The notes below the pieces were generated by a model. The model saw only the letters and a program-made list of their open reading frames with translations, had not been told where the DNA came from and did not search any database. A stretch of DNA of 55,004 bases from Corynebacterium striatum ATCC 6940. Its GTDB lineage: Bacteria; Actinomycetota; Actinomycetes; Mycobacteriales; Mycobacteriaceae. The DNA is taken from positions 16,464 through 71,467 of the forward strand of contig NZ_GG667527.1 in NCBI RefSeq assembly GCF_000159135.1, in the 5' to 3' direction. Shown here piece by piece: positions 16,905 to 25,024 of the stretch; positions within the stretch are counted from its first letter, which is position 1; each line of letters opens with the position of its first letter. The translations under genes and the position numbers were made by a program.

Positions 16905-17642
16905 ATGGCGATCCAACATAGGGTCACGACCCCCGACGAAAAATGCGAAAACGGCGCTTTAGAAAAACTCATTGAGCGCCGCTATTTCGTGGCAGACCGC
17001 GGCGAACGCCCACTAACGCGTGGGTGGGGTCATCTCTTCGCGGCTATTGCTTCCGTGATTGCCTCCACTGTCTTAATTACGTTTGCGTGGATGAGCATCT
17101 CGTGGGACCAGGCGCTTGCAGTGACCGTCTATGGCGTTGGGGTGGTGGGGCTCTTCGGCGTTTCGGCCCTCTATCACCGTTGGCCATGGCCCACCGCGCG
17201 GGCGGTGCGATGGTGGCGGCGCGCTGACCATGCCACCATCGCGGTGTTTATTGCTGCCACCTATACGCCGCTCTGTGCGATTGTGCTTGAGCCGGTCCAG
17301 GCTGCTTGGATACTGGGCATAGCGTGGGTTGGTGCAATTATGGGCGTCATCCTGAATCTGGTGTGGATTGACCACCCACGCTGGCTCGATGTGGTGGTGT
17401 ACCTGACCTTGGGATGGTTGGTGTTGCCTTTGATTCCAATGTTGTGGACTGAGGCGGGGCCCGCTGTGGTGTGGCTGCTGTTCGCAGGCGGCGTCATCTA
17501 TTCCGTGGGCGCGTTGGCCTATGGCTTTAAATGGCCAGGCCGCAACGCCCGGTGGTACGGCTACCACGAGCACTTTCACACGGCGACTATCGCCGCCGCC
17601 GTTGTACACATGGTCGCTGTCTGGATGGTCGTTGCGGCCTAA
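16905..17642 (+). CDS. Hemolysin III / PAQR-family membrane protein
   Basis: Integral membrane protein of 245 residues with about seven hydrophobic segments. The family's putative metal-binding motifs are present: SALYHR near 90, RADHATIAVFIAATYTPLC near 110 and YHEHFHTATIAAAVVH near 226, giving the S-x3-H, D and H-x3-H pattern of PAQR proteins. Bacterial members are linked to membrane-energetics or lipid homeostasis and were first named for haemolytic activity in Bacillus cereus; the real activity here is unknown. The ATG at 16905 follows AAGG at 8 nt. A 14-bp palindrome lies upstream. It converges with the acyl-CoA oxidase-like gene. Confidence 0.85.
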   Translation: MAIQHRVTTPDEKCENGALEKLIERRYFVADRGERPLTRGWGHLFAAIASVIASTVLITFAWMSISWDQALAVTVYGVGVVGLFGVSALYHRWPWPTARAVRWWRRADHATIAVFIAATYTPLCAIVLEPVQAAWILGIAWVGAIMGVILNLVWIDHPRWLDVVVYLTLGWLVLPLIPMLWTEAGPAVVWLLFAGGVIYSVGALAYGFKWPGRNARWYGYHEHFHTATIAAAVVHMVAVWMVVAA

Positions 17643-17662
17643 CTAGTGGTGCGGCGCTTTAG

Positions 17663-19750
17663 TTAGTGGCGAAGCGGGTCTACGCCTGTCTCGGTGAGCA
17701 TCGGAATGTTGGATACCTCGGAAGGCAGGCCGAAAGCGTCTACCAAGACCACCGACCAGGGCGCCAGGGAATCGACGAGGTCGTTGATGGCGGCGCGAGC
17801 AGCCTTCATACGGCCTGCGGGAAGCAGGTTGTGCTCCTGATACCAGCCGGCGTGCTCGACCAGCGTGGACAGAACGAACAGGTGACGTAGCTGCTCGAAT
17901 ACCTGGCGCGCCAGCGAACCCTCTTCCAGGCGCTCCTCTGCTTCGATCATGGCCTGGACCAGCAGGGTATCCACGCGGGCCCAACCAGCCGCGATGAGGT
18001 GGTCCTGGCACTTGTCCACGATGGCGGCCGCCTGCACCTTATCCGCCTTGCGGGCTGGCTGGATGCGGCGCACGAGGGAGAGGAGCACGGACTGGGCGCG
18101 ATCGTCGATGAGCTTGGCCTGGTACACGGCGTCGAAAAGCGATGCCTCATTCGGGTTCACCAAGTCCACCAGCCCCTGCAAGCGAGTGGTGAAGCCGGTG
18201 CGGCGGCGGACCACTTCGGTGGCGGTCGTCGCGGCGTAACGCACGGTGTCCCATGGGGACATGTCGTTCATCGCGCGGCCATATGCCGTGAGTAGATTCT
18301 TGCCCACCATCTGGATGAGGACGGTGTTGTCGCCCTCGAAGGTGGCGAAGACATCGGAGTCGGCACGGTAGGTGGTCAGGCGGTTCTCCGACATGTAGCC
18401 GGCGCCGCCGCAGGCCTCACGGCATTCTTGAATGGTGCGGATGGCGTGCTGGGTTTGCGCTGCTTTGATGGCGCCGGCGAGGGACTCCATCTCGCGGGAG
18501 GCGAACTTCTGCTCCTCATCCGGGGTGGTCACGGACCATGTGCCGGACTCCTGCTGGTCGTTCATTTCCTGGTAGCGCTCCAGGATCTGATTGTGTAGCA
18601 GGTGCAGCGCATAGGTACGTGCGAGCGGGATGAGCAGGCGGCGGCGGTGCTGGCGGTGATCGATGAGACGCTTTTCGGAACCGGTTGCGCCTTCGAACTG
18701 GCGACGTCGGTTGGCGTAGCGCAGCGCAATATCCAACGAGGCTTCAGTCGCGGCACCGGCGGCGCCCGCCACGCCCATGCGGCCGCGGATGAGCGTGCCC
18801 AGCATGGTGAAAAAGCGGGCGTTGGGGTTCTCAATAGGGGAGGTGTACTTGCCTTTCTCGTCGACATCGGCGAAGCGGTTGAGCAGGTTCACGCGGGGGA
18901 CCCGGACATTGTCGAAGCGCAATGTGCCGTTGTCTACGCCGACCAGGCCGCCCTTGTGGCCGTGGTCGCCCACGGTGACACCCGGCAGGGAGTTACCCTC
19001 TTCGTCGCGAATCGGCACGATGATGGCGTGCACGCCGTGGCTGCGGCCATCGCTGCCCGGGGTGTAGAGCTGTGTAAAGACCACTGCGGCGCGGCCGTCC
19101 TTTGCGGCGTTGCCGATGTAGTTCTTTACCGCGGTGTCCTTTGGAGTGTTGATGATGAACTCATCAGTCTCCGGATCATAGGTAGCGGTAGTCTCCAGGG
19201 ACTGGACGTCAGAACCGTGACCGCGCTCGGTCATGGCGAAGCAACCAGGTAGTTCAAGGCTGCTTGCCTTTTCTACCCATTCGAGGTGGCGTTCGGTGCC
19301 CAGCTGGTCGAGTGCGCCTCCCCACAGGCCCCACTGCACGCCGGACTTGATGGCCAGGGAGCCGTCGGCCCATGCCAGGCCTTCCAGAGTGAAGGTGGAA
19401 AGAATCGGCTTGCCCGGACCGCCATAGTCGCGGCGCAGTCCCTTCTGGAAGCCGCCGAAGTCGCGGACCTTTGTAAGGTTGTTAAAGGTGTGCTCGCGCT
19501 GCTCGGCAACCGAGAGCTCAGGACGTGGGAAGAGGCTTGGATCGTCGATGAATTCGCGCAACTCGTGGCGGAAAGAGGCGTGTGGGCCGTCGAGAAGCGC
19601 TCCCAGCTCGGTGGCCACGGAAGGCTTCGGAGTGGTGGGCAGGCGGCCTGGGCTGCGCGGCTCGGCTTGGGCTGGTGCAGAACGGCCGTCGCCGCGGCCA
19701 GGGTTTTGTTCCTTGTTGGAGTCTCTGCTCAGAGTCTTGGTGAGTGCCAT
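17663..19750 (-). CDS. Acyl-CoA dehydrogenase/oxidase family protein
   Basis: Flavoprotein of 695 residues expected to catalyse the first step of fatty-acyl-CoA beta-oxidation. Length and sequence resemble the acyl-CoA oxidase (ACOX) branch more than ordinary 380-residue dehydrogenases. Evidence is the ACOX-like GVQWGLWGGALDQLGTERH, the flavin-side FAMTERGHGS (171-180) and RFFTMLGTLIRGRMGVAGAA, followed by a long helical C-terminal half. The first 50 or so residues are low-complexity. If it uses O2 it would yield H2O2; the sequence does not settle oxidase versus dehydrogenase. The ATG at 19750 follows AAGGAA at 8 nt. It lies 53 bp after the thiolase gene and is probably co-transcribed with it. 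Confidence 0.85.
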   Translation of the reverse strand: MALTKTLSRDSNKEQNPGRGDGRSAPAQAEPRSPGRLPTTPKPSVATELGALLDGPHASFRHELREFIDDPSLFPRPELSVAEQREHTFNNLTKVRDFGGFQKGLRRDYGGPGKPILSTFTLEGLAWADGSLAIKSGVQWGLWGGALDQLGTERHLEWVEKASSLELPGCFAMTERGHGSDVQSLETTATYDPETDEFIINTPKDTAVKNYIGNAAKDGRAAVVFTQLYTPGSDGRSHGVHAIIVPIRDEEGNSLPGVTVGDHGHKGGLVGVDNGTLRFDNVRVPRVNLLNRFADVDEKGKYTSPIENPNARFFTMLGTLIRGRMGVAGAAGAATEASLDIALRYANRRRQFEGATGSEKRLIDHRQHRRRLLIPLARTYALHLLHNQILERYQEMNDQQESGTWSVTTPDEEQKFASREMESLAGAIKAAQTQHAIRTIQECREACGGAGYMSENRLTTYRADSDVFATFEGDNTVLIQMVGKNLLTAYGRAMNDMSPWDTVRYAATTATEVVRRRTGFTTRLQGLVDLVNPNEASLFDAVYQAKLIDDRAQSVLLSLVRRIQPARKADKVQAAAIVDKCQDHLIAAGWARVDTLLVQAMIEAEERLEEGSLARQVFEQLRHLFVLSTLVEHAGWYQEHNLLPAGRMKAARAAINDLVDSLAPWSVVLVDAFGLPSEVSNIPMLTETGVDPLRH

Positions 19751-19803
19751 GATGGGTTTCCTTAATTGATTGGGGAGTTTGGGCAGGTGGTCTCGTTGGT
19801 GTT

Positions 19804-21102
19804 CTAGTGCTCGACGATGGCAGCCACGCCCTGGCCGCCGGCTGCGCAGATGGAAATCAGAGCGCGGCCGCCGCCGTTTTCTTCCAGAATCTTGGCGGTG
19901 GTGGCCAGGATGCGGGTGCCGGTTGCGGCGAACGGGTGGCCCGCTGCCAGGGAGGAGCCCTTTACGTTGAGCTTGGTGCGGTCGATGGGGCCGAGCGCGC
20001 CGGGCAGTCCGAGGCGCTCGCGGCAGTAGGTCTCGTCTTCCCAGGCGGTCAGCGTGGCTAGTACCTGGGAGGCAAATGCCTCGTGGACCTCATAGAAGTC
20101 GAAGTCCTGCAGGCTGAGGCCGTTGCGCTCAAGCAGGCGAGGAACCGCGTAGGTCGGTGCCATAAGCAGGCCGTCGCCGCCGTGGATGAAGTCCACTGCA
20201 GCGGTCTCGGAGTCCACCAGGTAAGCAAGCGGTTCGAGGTTATGCTGTGCGGCCCAGTCCTCGTTGCCAAGCAGCGCCACCGAGGCGCCATCGGTAAGCG
20301 GCGTGGAGTTGCCTGCAGTCATCGTGGCCTGGGTGCCGTGCTGTTGGGCGTCGCGCTTGCCGAAGACTGGCTTGAGTTGTCCGAGCTTTTCCAAGGTGGA
20401 GTCCGCGCGCAGGTTGGTGTCGCGGTTGACGCCCAAGTAGCCGGTGGTCAGGTCAGTAAAAAAGCCCTCTTCCCAGGCCTGGTGTAGCTTCTGGTGGGAC
20501 TCCAACGCCAGCTGGTCTTGGTCGGCGCGGGTGACCTTCAACTCGCGGGCGGTGATGGCTGCATGGTCACCCATGGAAAGGCCGGTGCGTGGCTCGCCGT
20601 TCTGGGGCTGCTCGGGCGCCAGCTGTCCCGGGCGAATGGAGCCAATGAGCTGTGCACGCTGGGCCACGGTCTTGGTGCGGGAGAGGTTAATGAGGGTCCG
20701 GCGCAGAGAGTCGTTGACGGCGAGCGGTGCGTCCGAGGTGGTGTCGGTGCCACCCGCGATGCCGGAGCTGATGCGGCCCCGGGCGATGGCGTCACCGACG
20801 TGGATGGCCGCTGCCAGCGAGGTGCAGCATGCCTGCTGGAGGTCGATGGCTGGGGTAGTGGAGTCGAGCGCAGAACCCAGGACCACCTCACGGGTGAGGT
20901 TGAAATCGCGGGAGTGCTTGAGAACTGCGCCGGCGGCGACGAGTCCTAGGCGCTCGTCGTGCAGTCCATAGCGAGCGACGAGGCCGTCGAGCGCGCTCGT
21001 CAGCATGTCTTGGTTGGAGGCATGCGCGTATTCCTTGTTGGAACGAGCGAACGGGATGCGGTTGCCGCCTAGGATTGCTACGCGGTGCGAAGTGGTGGTC
21101 AT
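19804..21102 (-). CDS. fadA: Acetyl-CoA acyltransferase (thiolase, FadA2-like)
   Basis: Degradative thiolase of 432 residues: it cleaves 3-ketoacyl-CoA with CoA to acetyl-CoA and a shortened acyl-CoA. The catalytic residues are the acylated cysteine C93 in QQACCTSLAA, H389 in GHPFAATG and C419 in ISICAAGGQG. It resembles mycobacterial FadA2, which also lies beside fabG4 and htdX. The ATG at 21102 is preceded by AAGGAG; the longer reading frame from 21156 lacks a family-like start. It is divergent from the FabG4-like gene across a 166-bp spacer. Confidence 0.9.
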   Translation of the reverse strand: MTTTSHRVAILGGNRIPFARSNKEYAHASNQDMLTSALDGLVARYGLHDERLGLVAAGAVLKHSRDFNLTREVVLGSALDSTTPAIDLQQACCTSLAAAIHVGDAIARGRISSGIAGGTDTTSDAPLAVNDSLRRTLINLSRTKTVAQRAQLIGSIRPGQLAPEQPQNGEPRTGLSMGDHAAITARELKVTRADQDQLALESHQKLHQAWEEGFFTDLTTGYLGVNRDTNLRADSTLEKLGQLKPVFGKRDAQQHGTQATMTAGNSTPLTDGASVALLGNEDWAAQHNLEPLAYLVDSETAAVDFIHGGDGLLMAPTYAVPRLLERNGLSLQDFDFYEVHEAFASQVLATLTAWEDETYCRERLGLPGALGPIDRTKLNVKGSSLAAGHPFAATGTRILATTAKILEENGGGRALISICAAGGQGVAAIVEH

Positions 21103-21190
21103 TGCGACTCCTTGGTGGGAAATCCTTGCTAGGAACGTGCTAGGAAAAGTTTTCACTCAAATGCTCTACATCACAGGCTGAATGATATTG

Positions 21191-21215
21191 TTAGTTCTAT
21201 CACTTAATTAACTAA
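21191..21215. promoter_or_regulatory. Operator-like dyad in the lipid-cluster divergent promoter
   Basis: TTAGTT (21191-21196) and AACTAA (21210-21215) form an inverted repeat with 13 nt between arms, in an AT-rich stretch between the thiolase and fabG4-like genes. It could be the site of a regulator controlling both arms of the cluster; no regulator gene is nearby. Confidence 0.35.
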
Positions 21216-21268
21216 ACTTGCAAGCTACTTCATAAAGGCTTGCAACCTTGTTAAGGGAAGGAATTGAA

Positions 21269-22597
21269 ATGCCAAAAATTAACTTCGCCGAGAAACTGAT
21301 CAACTCCCCTGTCGCGGCCAAGGCAGGCGTGCCGCAGGGGTATCCATTGCGCCGCTTCACCCCCGGCGAGCCAGCTCTCGACGGCCCGGTTGTCATCGGC
21401 GCAGCAGGGGAGGGACGCATCGCCGCATTTCTTAACTCGCATTTAGCGGTGGACTATCAGCTGCTGTCCGTGACTGCGGGGTCCAAGCGCGCTGCGCTCG
21501 TCTTCGATGCTACCGAGATCCACAAGCCGGAACAGCTGCGCGAGCTCTACGACTTCTTCCACCCGCAGCTGCGCAACCTCACCGCCAACGCGCGCCTGCT
21601 GGTCATCGGCACCACCCCGGAGGCCGCCGATACCGTCGACGCCCGCATTGCGGCCCGTGCCCTCGAAGGTTTCACGCGCTCCCTCGCAAAAGAAATGCGG
21701 AAGGGCGGCACCGTAAATCTGGTGTGGGTCGACCCAGCAGCCACCGCTGAGGTGGAGTCCACCGTGCGCTTCTTCCTCTCTGGCAAATCTGCGTTTGTGG
21801 ACGGCCAGGTGGTGCGCGTCAAGGCTGGTTCTAGCGGCGAGGACCATGATTGGTCCGCCCCATTGGCTGGCCGTTTAGCCGTGGTCACGGGCGCTGCGCG
21901 CGGCATCGGAGCCACCATCGCGGAGGTCCTCGCTCGCGATGGCGCAGACATTATTTGCATCGATATTCCGGGCGCCAGCGAGCACCTCAGCGCCACTGCC
22001 AACAAGGTGAAGGGCACGGCGCTGCCGCTCGACGTCACGGATGCCGGTGCCGCCGCGGCCATCGCCAAGCATGCGCAGGATCGCTACGGCCGCGCCATCG
22101 ACGTTATCGTCCACAACGCCGGCATCACTCGCGACAAGCTGCTGGCCAACATGAACGAAGGCCAGTGGGATGCAGTGTTGGCCGTCAACCTCCTGGCACC
22201 GGTGCGCATCACCGAGGAGCTCATCGAAAATGGTGACCTCGCCTCGGGCGCAGCCGTTGTGGGCGTGTCCTCCATGGCGGGTATTTCTGGCAACCGCGGC
22301 CAGACCAACTACGCCACCACCAAGGCGGGCGTCATCGGGCTTGTCGACGCCCTCCAACCGCTCCTCGCCGAGTCCGGTTCCACTATTAACGCGGTGGCCC
22401 CTGGCTTCATCGAGACCGCGATGACCGCCGCCATGCCTACCGGCCCGCGCGAGATTGGCCGCCGCATCAACTCGCTGCAACAGGGCGGTCAGCCTGTCGA
22501 CGTCGCTGAGACTGTGGCTTACTTCGCGGCCGCCTCCTCCGCGGCCGTTTCCGGCAATACCGTCCGCGTCTGCGGCCAGAACATGATGGGAGCCTAA
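21269..22597 (+). CDS. fabG: FabG4-like 3-ketoacyl reductase (two-domain SDR)
   Basis: Short-chain dehydrogenase/reductase of 442 residues with an extra N-terminal Rossmann-like domain of about 195 residues, the architecture of mycobacterial FabG4 (high-molecular-weight FabG). The C-terminal SDR domain has the cofactor loop TGAARGIG (207-214), the NAG motif (283-285) and the catalytic S334/S335, Y348 and K352 (YATTK). It interconverts 3-ketoacyl and 3-hydroxyacyl thioesters; NADH is the usual cofactor of FabG4, which is not proven here. The N-terminal ORF start used is ATG 21269 behind AAGGAA. The MaoC gene follows directly at its stop codon, so the two form one operon. Confidence 0.88.
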   Translation: MPKINFAEKLINSPVAAKAGVPQGYPLRRFTPGEPALDGPVVIGAAGEGRIAAFLNSHLAVDYQLLSVTAGSKRAALVFDATEIHKPEQLRELYDFFHPQLRNLTANARLLVIGTTPEAADTVDARIAARALEGFTRSLAKEMRKGGTVNLVWVDPAATAEVESTVRFFLSGKSAFVDGQVVRVKAGSSGEDHDWSAPLAGRLAVVTGAARGIGATIAEVLARDGADIICIDIPGASEHLSATANKVKGTALPLDVTDAGAAAAIAKHAQDRYGRAIDVIVHNAGITRDKLLANMNEGQWDAVLAVNLLAPVRITEELIENGDLASGAAVVGVSSMAGISGNRGQTNYATTKAGVIGLVDALQPLLAESGSTINAVAPGFIETAMTAAMPTGPREIGRRINSLQQGGQPVDVAETVAYFAAASSAAVSGNTVRVCGQNMMGA

Positions 22598-23527
22598 ATG
22601 ACTGCGCTCAACGTAGTGAACCTGCCCGCCGTTCCGGAGCTCAGCGAGCTCTACCGCAAGCAGGTGACCAAAGCGGTTCCCGCCATGGTGCCGGGCCTGA
22701 AACCCAAACGCACAATCGATGACCCGGCAACCGCCTTCCGTGTTGATGACGTCTGCATCGATCCCGTCCACCTCGCCCGCTACTGCCCGGCAGTGGGATT
22801 CCGCCTTGGCAACGAAGCGCCAGTGACCTACCCCTACGCCCTGGCCTTCCCCTTAGCGGTGAAGGTAATGGACTCACCGGGTTTCCCATTCCCGGCGATG
22901 GGTATCGTGCACCTGTCCAACAAGATTGAACAGTTCCGCCCCCTCCATGTTGAGGACACGTTCACCATCGATGTCCACGCGGAAAACCTCCGCCCGCACC
23001 GCAAGGGTTTGGTCCTGGACATGATTACGTCCATCTACGTCGAGGGCGTGTTGGTCTGGCAGCAGACCTCCGCCTTCCTAGGCCCTGGCGCTAAGTTCTC
23101 TTCCTCCACCCCAGAAGTAGTTGCATCCCGCCCAGAAGCCACCCGCTTCCTGCCGCAGCCGCAGGCCCCAGCTGCCGGAACGAACCCCGTTTCGACCCTG
23201 CGCTTTAGCACCGAGTCCACCAAGGTCTATGCGGAAGCGTCCGGCGATAAGAACCCGATTCACACCTCACGGGCGGGTGCCAAGCTCTTTGGCTTCCCCA
23301 ATACCATTGCCCACGGCATGTACACGCATGCCTCGATGCTCACCGCGCTGGAGGGGCGGCTCCCCGAAGCCGTCCGCGTCCAAGCCGACTTCTACAAGCC
23401 GGTCATTCTTCCCGCGGCCACTGCGCTCTTTGCCAGCGCGCACGACCGTGCGTGGACGCTCGAACTACGCAAGGCCAAGGACGTCGACAAGCTGCACGTG
23501 GCGGCCGCCGTTGAGTCGCTCAGCTAA
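22598..23527 (+). CDS. MaoC-like hydratase (HtdX-type)
   Basis: Double-hotdog hydratase of 309 residues that would interconvert trans-2-enoyl and (R)-3-hydroxyacyl thioesters. The C-terminal hotdog holds the hydratase-2 motif YAEASGDKNPIH (211-222) with D217, N219 and H222; the N-terminal hotdog (about 40-165) lacks it, as in mycobacterial HtdX. The start codon comes immediately after the fabG4-like stop, so translation is probably coupled. With the divergent thiolase and acyl-CoA oxidase-like genes it completes a near-full set of acyl-chain shortening or remodelling activities. The physiological substrate, free fatty acid or mycolate precursor, is unknown. Confidence 0.87.
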   Translation: MTALNVVNLPAVPELSELYRKQVTKAVPAMVPGLKPKRTIDDPATAFRVDDVCIDPVHLARYCPAVGFRLGNEAPVTYPYALAFPLAVKVMDSPGFPFPAMGIVHLSNKIEQFRPLHVEDTFTIDVHAENLRPHRKGLVLDMITSIYVEGVLVWQQTSAFLGPGAKFSSSTPEVVASRPEATRFLPQPQAPAAGTNPVSTLRFSTESTKVYAEASGDKNPIHTSRAGAKLFGFPNTIAHGMYTHASMLTALEGRLPEAVRVQADFYKPVILPAATALFASAHDRAWTLELRKAKDVDKLHVAAAVESLS

Positions 23528-23555
23528 TCAAAACCTAGCTGGGCTCACCGCATGG

Positions 23556-24575
23556 CTAGTCTAGGTGCTGGTGCTGCGGTGCCACCACGAGAGGCTTCGG
23601 GGAGTACTGTCCGCGCAGGTTACGCAGAATGCCGGCGTGCTCCCACAGCGCCTTGTCTTCGGCCGTCTTCGGCGTGAACTGGCGTGCTGCAATCGGCTGC
23701 CAGTCCGCGTCCATCGCCATGTAGGATACCGTGGCGTGGATGGCGGTCTCCAAGTTCTGGCGTCCGCCGCGTGGGTTGCCCGAGCGCACGTGAATGGACA
23801 TCTGCATTGAGCGGGCGTCGGTTCGCATCATGCGGGCGTCGACCTCGATGAGGTCACCGATGGAAATCGGGCGGTAGAAGCGAATGCCGCCGGCGTAGAC
23901 TGCCACGGTGTGCTCGCCGGACCACTCCATGGTGCAGGCAGCGCCCGCCTCATCGATCCACTCCATTGCCGTGCCGCCGTGGACCTTGCCGCCCCAGTTG
24001 ACGTCGGTCGGCTTGGCCAGGAAGCGGTTGATCATGCGCGGGGCGTCGGAAGGCCCGTCATAAGTCTGCTTCTCCATCTCTTCCTCGATGGCCTTGCGCA
24101 GCTCAATGCGGGATTCCGCGGCTTCCCACACGCGGCGGTGATCGTCGGAGGAAGGTTCAAAGGAAGGAACTGGGGTGGACTTGCCGGTTTCCGGGTCCTT
24201 GGCCACGAAGATGACCAGGCAGTCGCACGCGCGGGTGAAGATGCCGTCGCGCGGATCGGCAGATAGCACCTCGTTCACGATGTGCATCGAAGAACGGCCC
24301 GTCATTGCGATGCGCGAGCGCACCTCTACCAGGTGGCCCGAAGGGATCGGGCGAGTGAAGTGAATGTGTCCCACATAGGCGGTCACGCAGTACATTCCGG
24401 ACCACTGCACCGCGCATGCGTACGCGGCCTTATCGATCCACTCCAGGACGCGGCCGCCGCCAATGCCCTGCGCGCCAGCGATGGTCATATCCGTTGGAGC
24501 AGCCATGAATCGAAGCGTGATCGATGGCGACTTCCCGGTTTCAGTATTCTCTTGTTCCGGAAGGGTAAGTGACAT
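23556..24575 (-). CDS. Acyl-CoA thioesterase with two hotdog domains
   Basis: Protein of 339 residues with two tandem hotdog domains (about 18-150 and 195-320), as in BFIT-like acyl-CoA hydrolases. Each carries the family core: GGGRVLEWIDKAAYACA in the first and GGTAMEWIDEAGAACT in the second, with the D/E residues used for thioester hydrolysis. It would release free fatty acid and CoA. It converges with the MaoC gene but has its own promoter: TAACTT lies 7 nt before the ATG at 24575. A corresponding gene is at this place in C. glutamicum as far as I recall, so it may be older here than the lipid cluster. Confidence 0.85.
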   Translation of the reverse strand: MSLTLPEQENTETGKSPSITLRFMAAPTDMTIAGAQGIGGGRVLEWIDKAAYACAVQWSGMYCVTAYVGHIHFTRPIPSGHLVEVRSRIAMTGRSSMHIVNEVLSADPRDGIFTRACDCLVIFVAKDPETGKSTPVPSFEPSSDDHRRVWEAAESRIELRKAIEEEMEKQTYDGPSDAPRMINRFLAKPTDVNWGGKVHGGTAMEWIDEAGAACTMEWSGEHTVAVYAGGIRFYRPISIGDLIEVDARMMRTDARSMQMSIHVRSGNPRGGRQNLETAIHATVSYMAMDADWQPIAARQFTPKTAEDKALWEHAGILRNLRGQYSPKPLVVAPQHQHLD

Positions 24576-24582
24576 GCATAGA

Positions 24583-24588
24583 AAGTTA
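24583..24588 (-). promoter_or_regulatory. -10 hexamer of the thioesterase gene
   Basis: TAACTT on the minus strand, 7 nt before the ATG at 24575; predicts a leaderless mRNA. The divergent SCP-like gene starts only 34 bp away. Confidence 0.45.
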
Positions 24589-24609
24589 TCAGGGAGGCCG
24601 AATTAGCGC

Positions 24610-25014
24610 ATGAAAAATAAGGTAGACCCAGCGGCCACGCGCGCTGCCGTGGTGGCGGTCCAAGACTGGATAAAACACCCCGATGAGGTGGAAAAACCAG
24701 GTAGGGCATTGCTTGCCGACGCCGTCCGTCGCACCGCCCGCACCCTCGAAGCCGACGCGCCGGGGCACTCGGTGGAACTGCGGGTGCCCCCATTCGTGGC
24801 AGTCCAGTGCATCGAGGGTCCCCGTCATACCCGCGGCACACCACCCAATGTGGTGGAGACCGACGCTTTGACATGGTTGCAGCTGGCTACAGGCTTGCTC
24901 AGCTGGGAGGATGCCGTTAGCGCAGCTCAGGTGGATGCCTCTGGCTCGCGCTCAGGGGAAATCGCTGGATGGCTGCCCATCATTCCGTTAGTTTCTCCTG
25001 CCCACAACGACTAG
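24610..25014 (+). CDS. Sterol carrier family / SCP-like protein
   Basis: Small protein of 134 residues resembling the conserved actinobacterial family that sits directly upstream of purF, also in mycobacteria, and is annotated as sterol-carrier-like. It has an N-terminal helix pair, an [19 protein letters not shown] central segment and a conserved [13 protein letters not shown] motif near residue 82. The function is unknown; a small-ligand carrier role is only suggested by the family name. The stop codon TAG at 25012 forms part of the purF -10 hexamer. A GGGAGG at 24592-24597 is 12 nt from the start, which is long for a ribosome binding site. Confidence 0.7.
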   Translation: MKNKVDPAATRAAVVAVQDWIKHPDEVEKPGRALLADAVRRTARTLEADAPGHSVELRVPPFVAVQCIEGPRHTRGTPPNVVETDALTWLQLATGLLSWEDAVSAAQVDASGSRSGEIAGWLPIIPLVSPAHND

Positions 25015-25017
25015 GAT
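25012..25017 (+). promoter_or_regulatory. purF -10 hexamer overlapping the upstream stop codon
   Basis: TAGGAT, 7 nt before the purF GTG at 25025. Its first three bases are the stop codon of the SCP-like gene. It matches the leaderless pattern seen at purD, purB and others; AGGA could alternatively act as a ribosome binding site. Confidence 0.5.
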
Positions 25018-25024
25018 TGCAGCC

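Noticed and set aside
17663..19750. Naming the acyl-CoA enzyme FadE5 because of its neighbours
   Set aside because: Its sequence follows the acyl-CoA oxidase pattern and is longer than FadE5; only the gene neighbourhood is similar.
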